64,000 nucleotides of DNA from Haliclona indistincta (GCA_964017065.1 OZ024787.1:2430482-2494481), one strand, 5' to 3'; counted from the first letter of the stretch, positions 1 to 11,174 are shown. Made by a program: numbers and translations. The notes: a model not told the origin generated them from the sequence alone.

Positions 1-546
1 TCGCTACATGTACTGTACATGATAATTAAAATAAATGTGAAGCTACACAGTCACACAGTGTAGCTCATGTAATCTGAACCTCTGAAATGAGGACACTACA
101 TGGGAGCTTTGCACTGAAATGTTTCAAGATGCTTTCAAATTTTTGTCCCGTAACACATACTTACATCATGTTAGTATCAAGAGCACATACACAGCATATT
201 ATACTTTAAGAATGATACATTAGTAGTTATTCCATCATTTCCATGCCTACCAGGTGTGTATACCAAGTGTAAATGGTATACATACCAGGTGGGCATGGAA
301 TAGGTGACTTGTATCATAGCAACCACTGACATAATTAATGAGGTCAATCGTTTATGAGGTCCCATTAGCATCAGTAAGAAAGCTGTGTATAAGAAGCGAG
401 CATACCTAGGCCTGCCTCACCTTTGGTATGGGTGAACCACTCCCCACTGAAGCTTCTCTTGTGGTCAATACTGTTTACTGTGTGGAGTGAGTCATCTGAC
501 TCTATTAGCCGCTTTACCGCTGGGGATTTTCCCTGTTTGCCTTAAA

Positions 547-681
547 GCCTCTAAGATCAAAGGCACCGCCAGGAAATATATCATATGTATATGATATGTA
601 TATCATATGTATAATTATGTATATCATATGTATAATTATGTATATGATTATTTCCCTGGCGGTGCCTTTGATCTTAGAGGC
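547..681. mobile_element. MITE-like foldback element
   Basis: Near-perfect inverted arms of about 31 bp, beginning gcctctaagatcaaaggcac and ending with its reverse complement, enclose an AT-rich core of tandem atatgtatatcat units. There is no ORF, so it is a non-autonomous element or foldback. The flanking gtttgccttaaa string resembles the ttaaggcaaac string found in other copy promoters, so it appears inserted in or beside a copy 1 regulatory flank. Confidence 0.6.
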
Positions 682-847
682 TACTATGGTACAAGCATTC
701 TGAGAATGTCATTCGAACAAGCAACTGTTGCCAATTCATGAAAAAATCTGCCTTTAAGGCAAACGGATGAGCAACTGCCAGCAACAACAATCATGCAGAC
801 TTCCTGATAATAACTAGTCGCTGTCTTGTACAGCAAGACAGAGTTGC

Positions 848-853
848 TATAAA
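848..853 (+). promoter_or_regulatory. TATA box of type A copies
   Basis: TATAAA in the conserved context gctataaacattgcaacc, 46 bp before the ATG of copy 1. The same motif stands 46-55 bp before the ATG of the other type A copies: 3390-3395, 10150-10155, 24773-24778, 26695-26700, 39375-39380 and 45414-45419. In copy 13 it is mutated to TATAAC near 28987. The spacing implies a very short 5' UTR of about 15-20 nt. This is inferred from position and conservation; no transcript evidence is available. Confidence 0.6.
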
Positions 854-893
854 CATTGCAACCGCATAAACTACTTCTATACTGTGAAATAGC

Positions 894-1865
894 ATGGCTA
901 CGTGTTTACTGGTTCTACTGTTGGCTCATGTAGTGAGTGGGTTCACTCCAGTCATCCACAATCCCCAGAGCACACCTGAATGTGGTCAGGGTAACCCTCT
1001 ACAAGATGACCAGTTGATGGAGGCACTCAGCAAGATCTATCAGGAGCTAGGTCCTCCAGGATGCAACCCTCCTCAAAACAGATCTTGTCAGGAGATTTTC
1101 TACTGCTTCCCATCAGCTCCCTCAGGCTACTACCAGATACGTGTTCCCAATGGCTCACTAGTGCAGGTCTACTGTGACATGGAGGGGACCAACTGTGGAG
1201 GAGAGGGAGGCTGGACGAGAGTGGCCCATGTCAACATGTCACAGTCTGGTGCCACCTGCCCTCAGGGACTGACACAGACAACCCTCTCAGGACTGACTCT
1301 CTGTGTCCGAAATGGTGCAGGATGTCAGAGCACAGCATTCTCCACACTAGGACTGAACTACTCCCAAGTATGCGGACAAGTACGGGGCTATCAACATGGT
1401 ACACCAGATGCTTTTCATCCTTATTATCACTCCTCCTCTACAATTGATGGTTCGTATGTTGACGGAGTATCTATCACATACGATAGTGCTCCTCGTAAAC
1501 ACATATGGACCTATGTCTGTGGAGTGAATCTTGTGCACTCTTCAATACCACAATTTAATTGTCCCTGCAATACTGGTAATGCTGTTGCTCCTCCTCCGTT
1601 TGTTGGTAGTGACTACTACTGTGAGACTGGTAACAATGGTTACACTTGCTGTGATTTTACTGCTAATTACCCTAATGATCCACTGTGGGATGGACAGCAA
1701 TGTCCTGGTGAGGAGGCTCCCTGCTGTACTCACCCCAACATGCCGTGGTTTCATAAGACACTTAGTGAGACCACCACTGAGGACATTGAACTGAGAGTGT
1801 GTGGAGATTATGATATTAAAGATGAAGAAATTCCTCTTCAAGTGATTGAACTGTTGGTGCGATGA
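894..1865 (+). CDS. Fibrinogen-like secreted protein, copy 1 (type A, intact)
   Basis: A single exon of 323 codons. Residues 1-16 form a short hydrophobic signal peptide ending VVSG. Residues 65-107 match the N-terminal half of a fibrinogen-like domain: SGYYQIRVPNGS, VQVYCDMEG and CGGEGGWTRV. The Ca-binding C-terminal half of true fibrinogen domains is missing. In its place is a module with LCxRNGxGCQS, YVDGVSITY, KHIWTY, CPC, FVGSDYYCETG, PLWDGQQCPGEEAPCC and a C-terminal VIELLVR. N-glycosylation sequons are visible (N62 RS, N86 GS, N114 MS). The protein is probably extracellular; its ligand is unknown. The start is fixed by the conserved TATA spacing and shared ATG context. A role in recognition or adhesion is inference only. 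Its variable segments (FHPYYHSSSTIDGS and HSSIPQFN) are its own. Confidence 0.85.
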   Translation: MATCLLVLLLAHVVSGFTPVIHNPQSTPECGQGNPLQDDQLMEALSKIYQELGPPGCNPPQNRSCQEIFYCFPSAPSGYYQIRVPNGSLVQVYCDMEGTNCGGEGGWTRVAHVNMSQSGATCPQGLTQTTLSGLTLCVRNGAGCQSTAFSTLGLNYSQVCGQVRGYQHGTPDAFHPYYHSSSTIDGSYVDGVSITYDSAPRKHIWTYVCGVNLVHSSIPQFNCPCNTGNAVAPPPFVGSDYYCETGNNGYTCCDFTANYPNDPLWDGQQCPGEEAPCCTHPNMPWFHKTLSETTTEDIELRVCGDYDIKDEEIPLQVIELLVR

Positions 1866-2204
1866 TAGTTTAAGTATGCATTTGTCATTCAGTTAGATTT
1901 CGACCCATGTCAGCTATATCACGTGATATTCGAACAGACACAAATTTATACATGATAGTTTTTTGTGCATTGTCACTACTTGTACAAGAAAGCATTGTTT
2001 ACAATATGACACAATAGCATAGATAACACAGAATTCTCATCACAAAAAAAAACTACTATTGTGCTCAACATTATAAATAAACCATACAATTGTCAAATGA
2101 GTATAAACACCTATAGATATAAGTGTGAAAAGTGAATATCGACAGGTGCTCATGAAAGCAAACTTGTTTCATGATAAAGTGCGCATGACTTTAGTGTCAT
2201 AACA
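1866..2204. other. Intergenic, copy 1 to copy 2
   Basis: No gene is seen. The copy 1 3' flank differs from the two common 3' flank types of the array. A possible poly(A) signal (aataaa) lies near 2073. A short direct upstream flank of type B copy 2 follows. Confidence 0.5.
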
Positions 2205-2987
2205 ATGGCAGCCCGACCTGTCTGTATGCTGTTCTACCTACTGCTGGCTGGTGGTGTAGTGAGTGGGTTCACTCCAGTCACCTACCCAGTATCCTCTGAG
2301 TGTGGTCAGTATGACCCACAACAGGATCAACAAATAATGGAGACTCTCAAGCAAGCCAAGCAGCAGCTGGATTGCCATCCTCCTAAGAACAGATCAAACA
2401 AATTCTTGATTATGTCCCATCAGCTCCCTCAGGCTACTACCAGATACGTGTTCCCAATGGCTCATCAGTGCAAGTCTACTGTGACATGGAGGGAACCAAC
2501 TGTGGAGGAGAGAAGGCTGGACGAAAGTGACCTATGTCAACATGTCACATTCTCGTGCCACCTGCCCTCAAGGACTGACACAGACAACCCTCTCAGGACT
2601 GACTCTCTGTGGCCGGAATGGTGCAGGATGTCAGAGCACAGTGTTCTCCACACTAGGACTGAACTACTCTCAAGTGTGTGGACAACTACGAGGCTATCAA
2701 TATGGTACACCAGATGCTTTCCGGTATTATTCTTCCAATCCTTCACTAACAATTAATAGTGCATATGTTGATGGAGTATCCATCACATACGGTAGTGCTC
2801 CTCGCAAGCACATTTGGACGTACGCTAATGGATTGAATCTAATGCATGCGCATCCCCAGTCAAATTGTCCTTGTAATAATGGATTAGTTGCTCCTCCATT
2901 TGTTGGTAGTGACTACTACTGTGAGACTGGTGACAATGATAAAAATTGCTGTGATGCCACCCTTTACTACTGTAACACATATTTACA
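2205..2987 (+). pseudogene. Fibrinogen-like copy 2 (type B, broken)
   Basis: The type B leader (FYLLLAGGVVSG, then FTPVTYPVSSECGQYD) is open. The frame is lost just after the NRS sequon near 2395, where the SCQEI-like block has changed. A second small deletion lies in the GGEGGW block near 2510-2525. The middle of the protein reopens in another frame at 2527, from the NMS block through SDYYCETGDN. Homology stops after CCDATLYY near 2975, where a foldback repeat (2980-3190) begins, so the PLWDGQQC and ELFVR end is missing. This is a multiply broken, 3'-truncated pseudogene. Confidence 0.85.
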
Positions 2988-3190
2988 TCATGATGTACAT
3001 GATTTAAATATGTATGTTCAGCGCTTTTTAGGAAATTGCTCTTTCTCGAGAAAGCGCAAATTCCTAAAAAGCGCGGAACATGTACATCATGATGTAAATA
3101 TGATGATGTAAATGATGTACATCATCATATTTACATCATGTAACATCATATTTACATCATATTTACATCATATTTACATCATATTTACAG
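2980..3190. repeat. Foldback plus tandem acatcatatttacatcat repeats
   Basis: Two imperfect inverted arms, tttacatcatgatgtacatg at the left and its complement near 3076-3100, flank a second inner hairpin with cgctttttaggaa and ttcctaaaaagcg around a ctcgag centre. A tandem run of tttacatcata units follows to about 3188. The element ends the copy 2 homology and joins directly onto the duplicated upstream block of copy 3. No ORF is present. Confidence 0.6.
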
Positions 3191-3436
3191 TATCCAGAGT
3201 ACATACACAGCATATTATACTTTAAGCATGATACATGTATACTGAGAATGTCATTCGAACAAGCAACTGTTGCCAATTCATGAAAAAATACGCCTTTAAG
3301 GCAAACAGATGAGCAACTGCCAGCAACAACAATCATGCAGACTTCCTGATAATAACTAGTCGCTGTCTTGTACAGCAAGACAGAGTTGCTATAAACATTG
3401 CAACCTGCATAGACGACTTGTATACTGTGAAATAGC

Positions 3437-4408
3437 ATGGCTACGTGTTTAATGGTTCTACTGTTGGCTCATGTAGTGAGTGGGTTCACTCCAGTCATCC
3501 ACAATCCCCAGAGCACACCTGAATGTGGTCAGGGTAACCCTCTATAAGATGACCAGTTGATGGAGGCACTCAGCAAGATCTATCAGGAGCTAGGTCCTCC
3601 AGGATGCAACCCTCCTCAAAACAGATCTTGTCAGGAGATTTTCTACTGCTTCCCATCAGCTCCCTCAGGCTACTACCAGATACGTGTTCCCAATGGCTCA
3701 CTAGTGCAGGTCTACTGTGACATGGAGGGTACCAACTGTGGAGGAGAGGGAGGCTGGATGAGAGTGGCTTATGTCAACATGTCACAGTCTGGTGCCACCT
3801 GCCCTCAGGGACTGACACAGACAACCCTCTCAGGACTGACTCTCTGTGGCCGAAGTGGTATAGGATGTCAGAGCACAGTGTTCTCCACACTAGGACTGAG
3901 CTACTCTCAAGTGTGTGGACAACTACGAGGCTATCAACTTGGTACACCAGATGCTTTTCGATCTTATTATCTCAATCCTTCACTAACAATTGACGGTGTA
4001 TATGTTGATGGAGCATCCATCACATACGGTAGTGCTCCTCGCAAGCACATTTGGACGTACGCTAGTGGATTGAATCTTGTGTTTGCAGCAGAACTCCGAA
4101 ATAATTGTCCCTGCAGCGAAAACAATATACGTGATTTGCCTCCGTTTGTTGGTAGTGACTACTACTGTGAGACTGGTGACAATGATAAAACTTGCTGTGG
4201 ATACTCTACACTCTACTCTAATGATCCACTGTGGGATGGACAGCAATGTCCTGGTGAGGAGGCTCCCTGCTGTACGCACCCTAACATGCCATGGTTCAAC
4301 AAGACACTCAGTGAGACCACCACTGAGGACATTGAACTGAGAGTGTGTGGAGCGAGTATTGACGAGGAAGATGTTCCTCTAGAAGTGATTGAACTGTTTG
4401 TACGCTAA
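3437..4408 (+). pseudogene. Fibrinogen-like copy 3 (A-type 5' half, B-type 3' half; one nonsense codon)
   Basis: The reading frame is full-length apart from codon 37, where the conserved CAA of NPLQDD is TAA (3545-3547). Translation could only resume at an internal Met (3557), which would lack the signal peptide. Everything else is intact: SGYYQIRVPNGS, CGGEGGW, YVDGASITY, KHIWTY, CPC, DYYCETG, WDGQQCPGEEAPCC and ELFVR. The N-terminus is type A, but the DLR/ELRNNCPCSENN segment and the 3' flank (caattacctgtatgc) are of the kind seen after type B copies, so it looks chimeric. The lesion is probably recent, or a polymorphism. Confidence 0.8.
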
Positions 4409-4640
4409 ATCAATTACCTGTATGCCAATGAATAACATTATCTTTAGCAGTCTCACGCTTAGTACGATACACGATGCTTGCAATAAAGAAGACAAGACAC
4501 CACATCCTCATTTGTGTGATTGTGTGATTCAGTTGTCATAAACATTTGTGATATTGTAAATAAGTACCCATGAATTATAAAAGTGGTTCCCTGGCTTGAA
4601 GTATTGCACTAAATTTTAAGAAGTCTTTGAAATTCGCTCA
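4409..4640. other. 3' flank of copy 3
   Basis: This is the B-type 3' flank (gtctcacgcttagtacg). A poly(A) signal (aataaa) near 4482 could serve copy 3. Nothing else is seen. Confidence 0.4.
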
Positions 4641-4906
4641 ACATACGTGTTTTGTGCCGCCTGGTAGTCAAGTATCAGGCACAAGAGGTTGAAAACTTGG
4701 GCCCAGAATCAATTGAACAGTTCCTCGAAAAATATTGCCAGAGGCTCCCACTCCCTGCTGTACTATCCAAAACTTGGCGTGTCAATAAGAAACTCAGTGA
4801 GACTACAACAGATGATATCCAGACCAGAATATGCTATCATGATAAAGGAGAAGGAGAAACTTACCTTGAATTGACTGGGCTATTTGTCTACCGCATACTT
4901 CTCTAA
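4640..4906 (+). pseudogene. Degenerate 3' fragment of the family (copy 4)
   Basis: A short open stretch keeps recognisable remnants of the family C-terminus: RLPLPAVL for the EAPCCTH region, NKKLSETTTDDIQTRIC, and LELTGLFVY in place of VIELFVR. The fibrinogen-like and central parts are missing. The fragment is preceded by a tagtcaagtatcaggcacaag block that recurs near 7385, 13690 and 16210 downstream of other copies. It is a relic of a deleted copy with no sign of function. Confidence 0.6.
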
Positions 4907-6026
4907 TTTTAGTAGATTATAAAGCTCCGATAAGCTGAGGGGCTAATCGAGTCACAAATATTTATGAGCGGTATTTTGAAGGGTCATAATTTTGGTGAAT
5001 TTGCATTTTGATGAATTTATTCAGCGCCTAGGTTCACACAATTTTAGCGCCTAGGTTCACAATAGAAAAGCAGATTTTGGTGACGAAAGCTTGACGATTC
5101 ACCTCAACTTCCTCTCGCTACATGATAATGTGAAGCTACATAGTCACACAGTGGACCTCATGTAATCTGAACCTCTGAAACGAGGACACTAAAAGAGTGC
5201 TTTGCTCTGAATTGTTTCAAGTGAATATTTCATCTCTTGAAACACAGATGCTTTCAAATTTTTGTCCCGTAACACACGTTTACATCATGTTAGTATCAAG
5301 AGTACGTACACAGCATATTATACTTTAAGCATGATACATGTACACTGCAGCATTTTTCTAGCCAAAAATCTCTCCTGGCTAACTGTGCAGCAAGGGTTAC
5401 CAGCTGAAATTCAACTCTTATAAACCATTTCTAAGTGGCAACGAAGATTTTTCTGCATTCACGTTTTCTGATTTTAAGAAAAACACTTTGACATTCAAAA
5501 TCATGGCTGATTTTGCAGTTTGTCGGTGCATAAAACAGTTATGTTCAGCGTGGGTCAACAAAACGCTCCGTCCACACCTAGAAAATTTACTTAGCATTAG
5601 GTAGGTTAGCCTATCATGAAATAAATAATTATACAGGTGCAGATTCTTGGCTAGAAGCTAAGCAGAAAATTCTTGATGTGTGTTTTGGTTGCTACCACCA
5701 AACTGCTGTGCTCAGCTTTAGAACTATTGCACAAGTACAGTATCTGGCGTCTCTATTACTCGTCTTTACACCGTTGTAGCATGTTTCATCTTGACACAAT
5801 GTTTGTTGTTGCTAACTTAAGAATAATTAATGAGGAAACGAGGTACCGCCACCAAGAAAGAATGAAACAACGTATAAACTATCCAGAGTTAGTTGATATA
5901 CACCTTGACAGGTTAAAAAAAACAGTCAACATCAGAAGAATATATAAATTCCTACACCTCACCGTACAAATAGTTAGTCTTTAAGCACGCCAATTGTTAA
6001 CATTGCTCCAAGCAAAAATTTAAGAG
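4907..6026. other. Duplicated upstream region of copy 5
   Basis: No convincing gene. It holds, in order, a gagcggtattttgaagggt block also seen near 13810 and 44865, the common tgtcccgtaacacat block, and a long block from 5445 (ttttctgcattcacgttttc) that recurs near 11800, 14275 and 33590 before other type B copies. A 103-codon ORF at 5673-5984 lies in this block; it is broken in the other three copies, so coding is doubtful. TATATAAA at 5941-5948 is 86 bp before the copy 5 ATG. Confidence 0.55.
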
Positions 6027-7004
6027 ATGGCAACCAAACCAGTCAGTATGCTGTTCTATCTACTGCTGGCTGGTGGTGTAGTGAGTGGGTTCACTCCAGT
6101 CACCTATCAAGTATCCTCTGAGTGTGGTCAGTATGACCCACTGCAGGATCAACACTTGATGGAGACTCTCGGACAGGTCAAGCAGCAGCTAGATTGCATT
6201 AATTCTAACAATAGATCATGCCACGAGATTCTCCTCTCTTGCTTATCAGCTCCCTCAGGCTACTACCAGATACGTGTTCCCAATGGCTCACTAGTGCAGG
6301 TCTACTGTGACATGGAGGGGACCAACTGTGGAGGAGCGGGAGGCTGGACGAGAGTGGCCCATGTCAACATGTCATAGTCTGGTGCCACCTGCCCTCAGGG
6401 ACTGACACAGACAACCCTCTCAGGACTGACTCTGTGTGGCCGGAATGGTCCTGTAGGATGTCAGAGCACAGAGTTCTCCACTCTAGGAATGAACTACTCT
6501 CAAGTGTGTGGACAACTACGAGGCTATCAACGTGGTACACCAGATGCCTTTCGATCTTATTATCTCAATTCTTTACAAACAATTGACGGTGTGTATGTTG
6601 ATGGAGTATCCATCACATACGGTAGTGCTCCTCGCAAGCACATTTGGACGTACGCTAGTGGATTGAACCTTGTGTTTGCAGCAGATCTCCGAAATAATTG
6701 TCCCTGCAGCGAAAACAACGTACGTGATTTGCCTCCATTTGTTGGTAGTGACTACTACTGTGAGACTGGTGACAATGATAAAACTTGCTGTGGATTCTCT
6801 ACACTCTACTCTAATGATTCGCTGTGGGATGGACAGCAATGTCCTGGTGAGGAGGCTCCCTGCTGTACTCACCCCAACATGCCATGGTTCAACAAGACAC
6901 TCAGTGAGACCACCACTGAGGACATTGAACTGAGACTGTGCGGAGACATGACTATTGACGAGGAAGATGTTCCTCTTGAAGTGATCGAACTGTTTGTACG
7001 CTAA
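6027..7004 (+). pseudogene. Fibrinogen-like copy 5 (type B, one nonsense codon)
   Basis: A type B gene of normal length. A single in-frame TAG at 6375-6377 replaces the conserved CAG in the NMSQSGATCP block, and the same frame is open on both sides to the terminal ELFVR at 7004. Leader, fibrinogen-like segment and C-terminal module are otherwise intact. The truncated product would keep the signal peptide and fibrinogen-like half (116 residues) and lose the rest. It is either a young pseudogene or a null allele. Its variable segments are nearly the same as those of copy 3. Confidence 0.85.
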
Positions 7005-7868
7005 TTCAACTACCTGCATGTCAATGAACAATACCATCCGTAGCAGTCTCACACTTAAAACACTAAACACGATACAATAATGAAGACAAGACATCACTTC
7101 TGTGTTAATGATTGTATGATTCAAGTGTCATAAACATTTGTGGTGTTGTAAATTAAGTAAACATGAATTATAAATAATTATTGTAACAAGCTTTTTATCC
7201 CCAGTGCATGGCTATGGAAGAGATAATTTAGAAACCATTTTATAAAACTTAGCTTAACTCAAGAAAAAGTGGTTCATCCTTCCCCCAGCAATGTCCCTGG
7301 CTTGAAATAAAGCGCTAAATTTCAAGAAGCTTGTGAAACTCGCTGGACACCAACCAACACACATGTCTTGTGCTGCCTGGTAGTCAAGTATCAGGCACAA
7401 GAATTCCACAGAATCAACAACTCAACGGTTCCTCGAAAAATAAAGCCTGTGAATTTGTAACTTCAAATTCAAAAAGAAAGAAGGAATGTTGATCACTTGC
7501 TAATAGCTGTAGACTTCGTCTAGTTGTGTCGACAAACACTAACGGGAAACAGGTTGTGCAACAGTTCTATTGTAAACTGACAGAAAGTATTATACATTAC
7601 TGTGCAAGCGACTGGTTTATTACTATAAGAGAGTTTAAACTAAATGGTACAGATAACACTATCAACACTCATGCTACAATCAACATATCCTTATCTCAGT
7701 TATACCACACAGTGCATACCTGTTGTAAACAAAAGTGTGTATTTATAAAGAGCTTAGTGCCATGGAGGTCTCAATATTATGGAGCCTAATCAATATCTTA
7801 AAAATATCCGATCACAATGCATAGTAGCAGCTATTTATAGACATACTGTTGCTATTGTGACCAGCACA
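7005..7868. other. 3' flank of copy 5 and upstream block of copy 6
   Basis: No gene is seen. The B-type 3' flank runs to about 7440. A block from 7500 (tgtgtcgacaaacactaac, then a tatttataaagagc string at 7740) recurs before 16687 and before copy 20 at 47335-47575. An 87-codon ORF in this block is not supported as a gene, because the same block reads through into promoter sequence in the other copies. Confidence 0.5.
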
Positions 7869-8680
7869 ATGCTGTTCTATCTACTGCTGGCTGGTGGTGT
7901 AGTGAGTGGGTTCACTCCCCAGTATCTTCTGAGTGTGGTCAGTATGACCCACTGCAGGATCAACACGTGATGGAGACTCTCGGACAGGTCAAGAAGCAGC
8001 TGGATTGCCAACTTCCAAGAAACAGATCTTGCGAAGACATTCAACAGCTCCCTCAGGCTACTACCAGGCCCAATGGCTCACTAGTGCAGGTCTACTGTGA
8101 CATGGAGAGAGATTGGCAACTCTCGTCCAACAAAAAGTTTGGACAAAAGTTGCCAATCTCAACGCATCACAGTCAGGTGCTACCTGCCCTCAGGGACTGG
8201 TCAAGAATGAGTTTGTCTTGTAGAGTGACCACTTCAGGTTGAACTGATTTTACTTTCTCTGCACTTGGTGTTAGTTATACACGAGTGTGTGGCCGAGTAT
8301 GAGGACACCAGTCATGTGGAAAAAATGCGGTTGGTCCTTACTTACACAATAATTCACTCCCTCTTAGTGATGGCTATGTTGATGGAGTGTCCATCACATA
8401 TGGAACAGCAACACCTAACATATCTGGACTTATGCTGCCGGAACATCACTTGAAATAAACCAATTCCAGAATACAGATGTCCGTGCAACACTGGCAATAC
8501 TGTGGCGGCTTCTCATTATGTTGGCAATGACTAGAACTGCTCTACCACTCTTGTCATTAGTTCCAGATGATCCACTGTGGGATGGGATAGATTGTCTTAC
8601 TGAGGAGGCTTCCTGTTGTACTCACCCCAACTTGCCGTGGTTCAACAAGACACTCAGTAAGACCATAGGTATTACAGTAC
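7869..8680 (+). pseudogene. Fibrinogen-like copy 6 (degenerate type B)
   Basis: The leader (MLFYLLLAGGVVSGFTP) is followed by a deletion-caused frameshift. The region then shows the remnants VQVYCDME, TRVCGRV, SITYGTAT, PLWDG and SCCTHPNLPWFNKTLS spread over three frames. It shares unusual lesions with copy 10, including a gattggcaactctcgtccaa insert and loss of CGGEGG, so both descend from one already damaged copy. Its 3' end is interrupted by the TIR element at 8672-9415. Confidence 0.85.
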
Positions 8681-9415
8681 GGGATGGGAAACTAAAATTT
8701 CCTCTAAATCAAAATGTATTACGTGACGTCACGTCGAGGTGGTCGATGAGCATCACCGCGTGTAGCAGTGATTACTAATTAGCAGCAGATGAGCGCGGTG
8801 TACTTTTTTGCCTGTACAGCTTTCTTTAGCTGTCTTTGGCCTATTCTAGTGCATTTATTGTGTTTTTGAAGATTGCATGTTTCATACTACCGGCCTTCAA
8901 TGGATACCAGTACTAGCACCTCACGGCAAATAGAAGATTTGTGACTGTAATGGCGGATTACAGATCTGTACACACAAATTCTCGAAGAGGCAAAGGTTCT
9001 ATGACTTGATTTTGGTACTAATACAAAGCCATTAGTCGTCTGGGTGTACTGAACCAGTTAGTACATTGCCAAGAAGTATACTTTTTCCGCTATAGACACG
9101 AACTCGTCTCCGTTGGTCAGGATTTTGTAGCCACAAATTCTCCATACTGGCAGGATCAATGGCTCTAAACCAGCGGAAGCTCTAAACCAGCGGAACATAC
9201 CCTACGATGTGTACTGGGCTGGATATCCAGACTCTTTGACCGTGTAAAAAGGCTAAGTTCTTGGTAGATTCTTGGCTGTGCTATCAGAGATTCTCTGTTT
9301 AATTAAAACACGGAGAGCACAATACATGGACGCAGAAAATACACGGAAAATGTGACGTCAAAGGTAATGCGCATCGACCACCCAATTAAGTGCGATTTCC
9401 TATCCCGTACTGTAA
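8672..9415. mobile_element. Non-autonomous TIR element with TA target duplication
   Basis: The termini ttacagtacggga and tcccgtactgtaa are inverted and flanked by TA on both sides (8670-8671 and 9416-9417). A second inner inverted pair (ggtggtcgatgagcat and gcgcatcgaccacc) extends the arms. At 744 bp without a transposase ORF, it resembles a mariner-like non-autonomous element. Comparison with copy 10 (around 24010), which lacks it, marks the insertion in the last part of pseudogene copy 6. Confidence 0.7.
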
Positions 9416-9417
9416 TA

Positions 9418-10196
9418 TCTGTGGTGAGACCATCACTGGAAAATCAAGATCATAACATGTACTCGTCATCATTTCGAAGGAGAAACGTATTTGTCTACTG
9501 AACACCATTGTATACTTTTTGTAGATAGATTCCGAGAGGTAATTTTTATAGATTGAGAAATAATAGCTACATTGCATAAAAGAGCATGTGAACATCCAAC
9601 ACAACCACAAAGACAGTTTACAGTCCACATTTATTATTGCATGTACAGTGCAACCTCAACTTCTGAACAACTCAGGTCACGCAAAAATATATTTGTTTGT
9701 ATAAAGAAGAAACATGTTGATGATGATGATCACGATACGTTTGCACTCTCAGTCCCATATAGCTATCCGCATCGTCATAGTTACCGAGATAGTCTCACAC
9801 CAGGCTGTCCTATATGAATAGTCTAATATTATCATGGCAGCAATCAAAGGTGCCGACCGTCAGCTCTTGAAACACAGATGCCTTCAAATTTTTGTCCCGT
9901 AACACATATTTACATCATGTTAGTATCCAGAGTACATACACAGCATAATACTTTAAGCATGATATATGTATACTGTAGCTATGTCACGACCAGATGATTG
10001 AGAATGTCATTCGAACAAGCAACTGTTGCCAATTCATGAAAAAATACGCCTTTAAGTTAAACAGATAAGCAGCTGCCAGCAACAACAATCATGTTGACTT
10101 CCTGATAAATAATAATTAGTCGCTGTCTTGTACAGCAAGACAGAGTTGTTATAAACATTGCAACCGACATAGACTACTTATATACTGTGAAATAGC
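9418..10196. other. Intergenic, copy 6 to copy 7
   Basis: No gene is seen. 9420-9840 is paralogous to 24010-24450 downstream of copy 10. 9860-10190 is the common type A upstream region with TATAAA at 10150-10155. Short ORFs here are not conserved between the two duplicates. Confidence 0.5.
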
Positions 10197-11174
10197 ATGG
10201 CTACGTGTTTACTGGCTCTACTGTTGGCTCATGTAGTGAGTGGGTTCACTCCAGTCATCTACAATACCCAGGCCACACCTGAATGTGGTCATGGCAACCC
10301 TCTACAAGATGGCCAGTTGATGGAAGCACTCAGCAAGATCCATCACGAGCTAGGTCCTCCAGGATGCAATCCTCCTCAAAACAGATCTTGTCAGGAGATT
10401 TTCTACTGCTTCCAATCAGCTCCCTCAGGCTACTACCAGATACATTTTCCCAATGGCTCACTAGTGCAGGTCTACTGTGACATGGAGGGGACCAACTGTG
10501 GAGGAGAGGGAGGCTGGACGAGAGTGGCTTATGTCAACATGTCACAGTCTGGTGCCACCTGTCCTCAGGGACTGACACAAACAACAACCCTCTCAGGACT
10601 GATTCTCTGTGGCCGAAATGGTGCAGGATGTCAGAGCACAGTGTTCTCCACACTAGGACTGAACTACTCTCAAGTGTGTGGACAGCTACGAGGCTATCAA
10701 CGTGGTACACCAGATGCTTTTCGATCTTATTATCTCAATCCTTCGCTAACAATTGACAGTGTATATGTTGATGGAGTATCCATCACATACGGTAGTGCTC
10801 CTCGCAAGCACATTTGGACTTACGCTAATGGATTGAATCTTATGTATGCATTAGATCTCCGAAATAATTGTCCCTGTAGCGATGGTAATTCACGTGATTA
10901 GCCTCCATTTGTTGGTAGTGACTACTACTGTGAGACTGGTGACAATGATAAACAATGCTGTGGATTCTCTACACTCTACTCCAATGATCCACTGTGGGAT
11001 GGACAGCAATGTCCTGGTGAGGAGGCTCCCTGCTGTACTCACCCCAACATGCCATGGTTCAACAAGACACTCAGTGAGACCACCACTGAGGACATTGAAC
11101 TGAGACTGTGTGGAGATATGAATATTGACGAGGAAGATATTCCTCTAGAAGTGATTGAACTGTTTGTACGCTAA
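10197..11174 (+). pseudogene. Fibrinogen-like copy 7 (A-type 5' half, B-type 3' half; one nonsense codon)
   Basis: A full-length frame with one TAG at 10899-10901, where other copies have TTG (Leu) in RDLPPFVG. The frame continues open to the terminal ELFVR at 11174. The N-terminus is type A with an intact signal peptide. The DLRNNCPCSDGN segment and the 3' flank match type B neighbours, which suggests an exchange in the conserved middle. A product stopped here would lack DYYCETG and the WDGQQC cysteines. One extra Thr codon sits in TQTTTLSG. Confidence 0.85.

Larger units (their letters stand above)
1..893. other. 5' flank of array copy 1
   Basis: No gene is seen here. The stretch carries blocks that recur in front of other type A copies: a segment near 60-200 (dinucleotide-rich, followed by a Ttttgtcccgtaacacat-like string) and a segment at 690-893 (cattcgaacaagcaactgtt, then gctataaacattgcaacc). 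Similar blocks occur near 5150-5350, 9870-10190, 13980-14180, 24490-24810, 28700-29030 and 45050-45460, so the flanks duplicated together with the genes. One foldback element sits at 547-681. Confidence 0.6.

Noticed and set aside
8518..8778. ORF spanning the end of copy 6 into a TIR element
   Set aside because: It joins a decayed C-terminal fragment to transposon sequence; not a gene.
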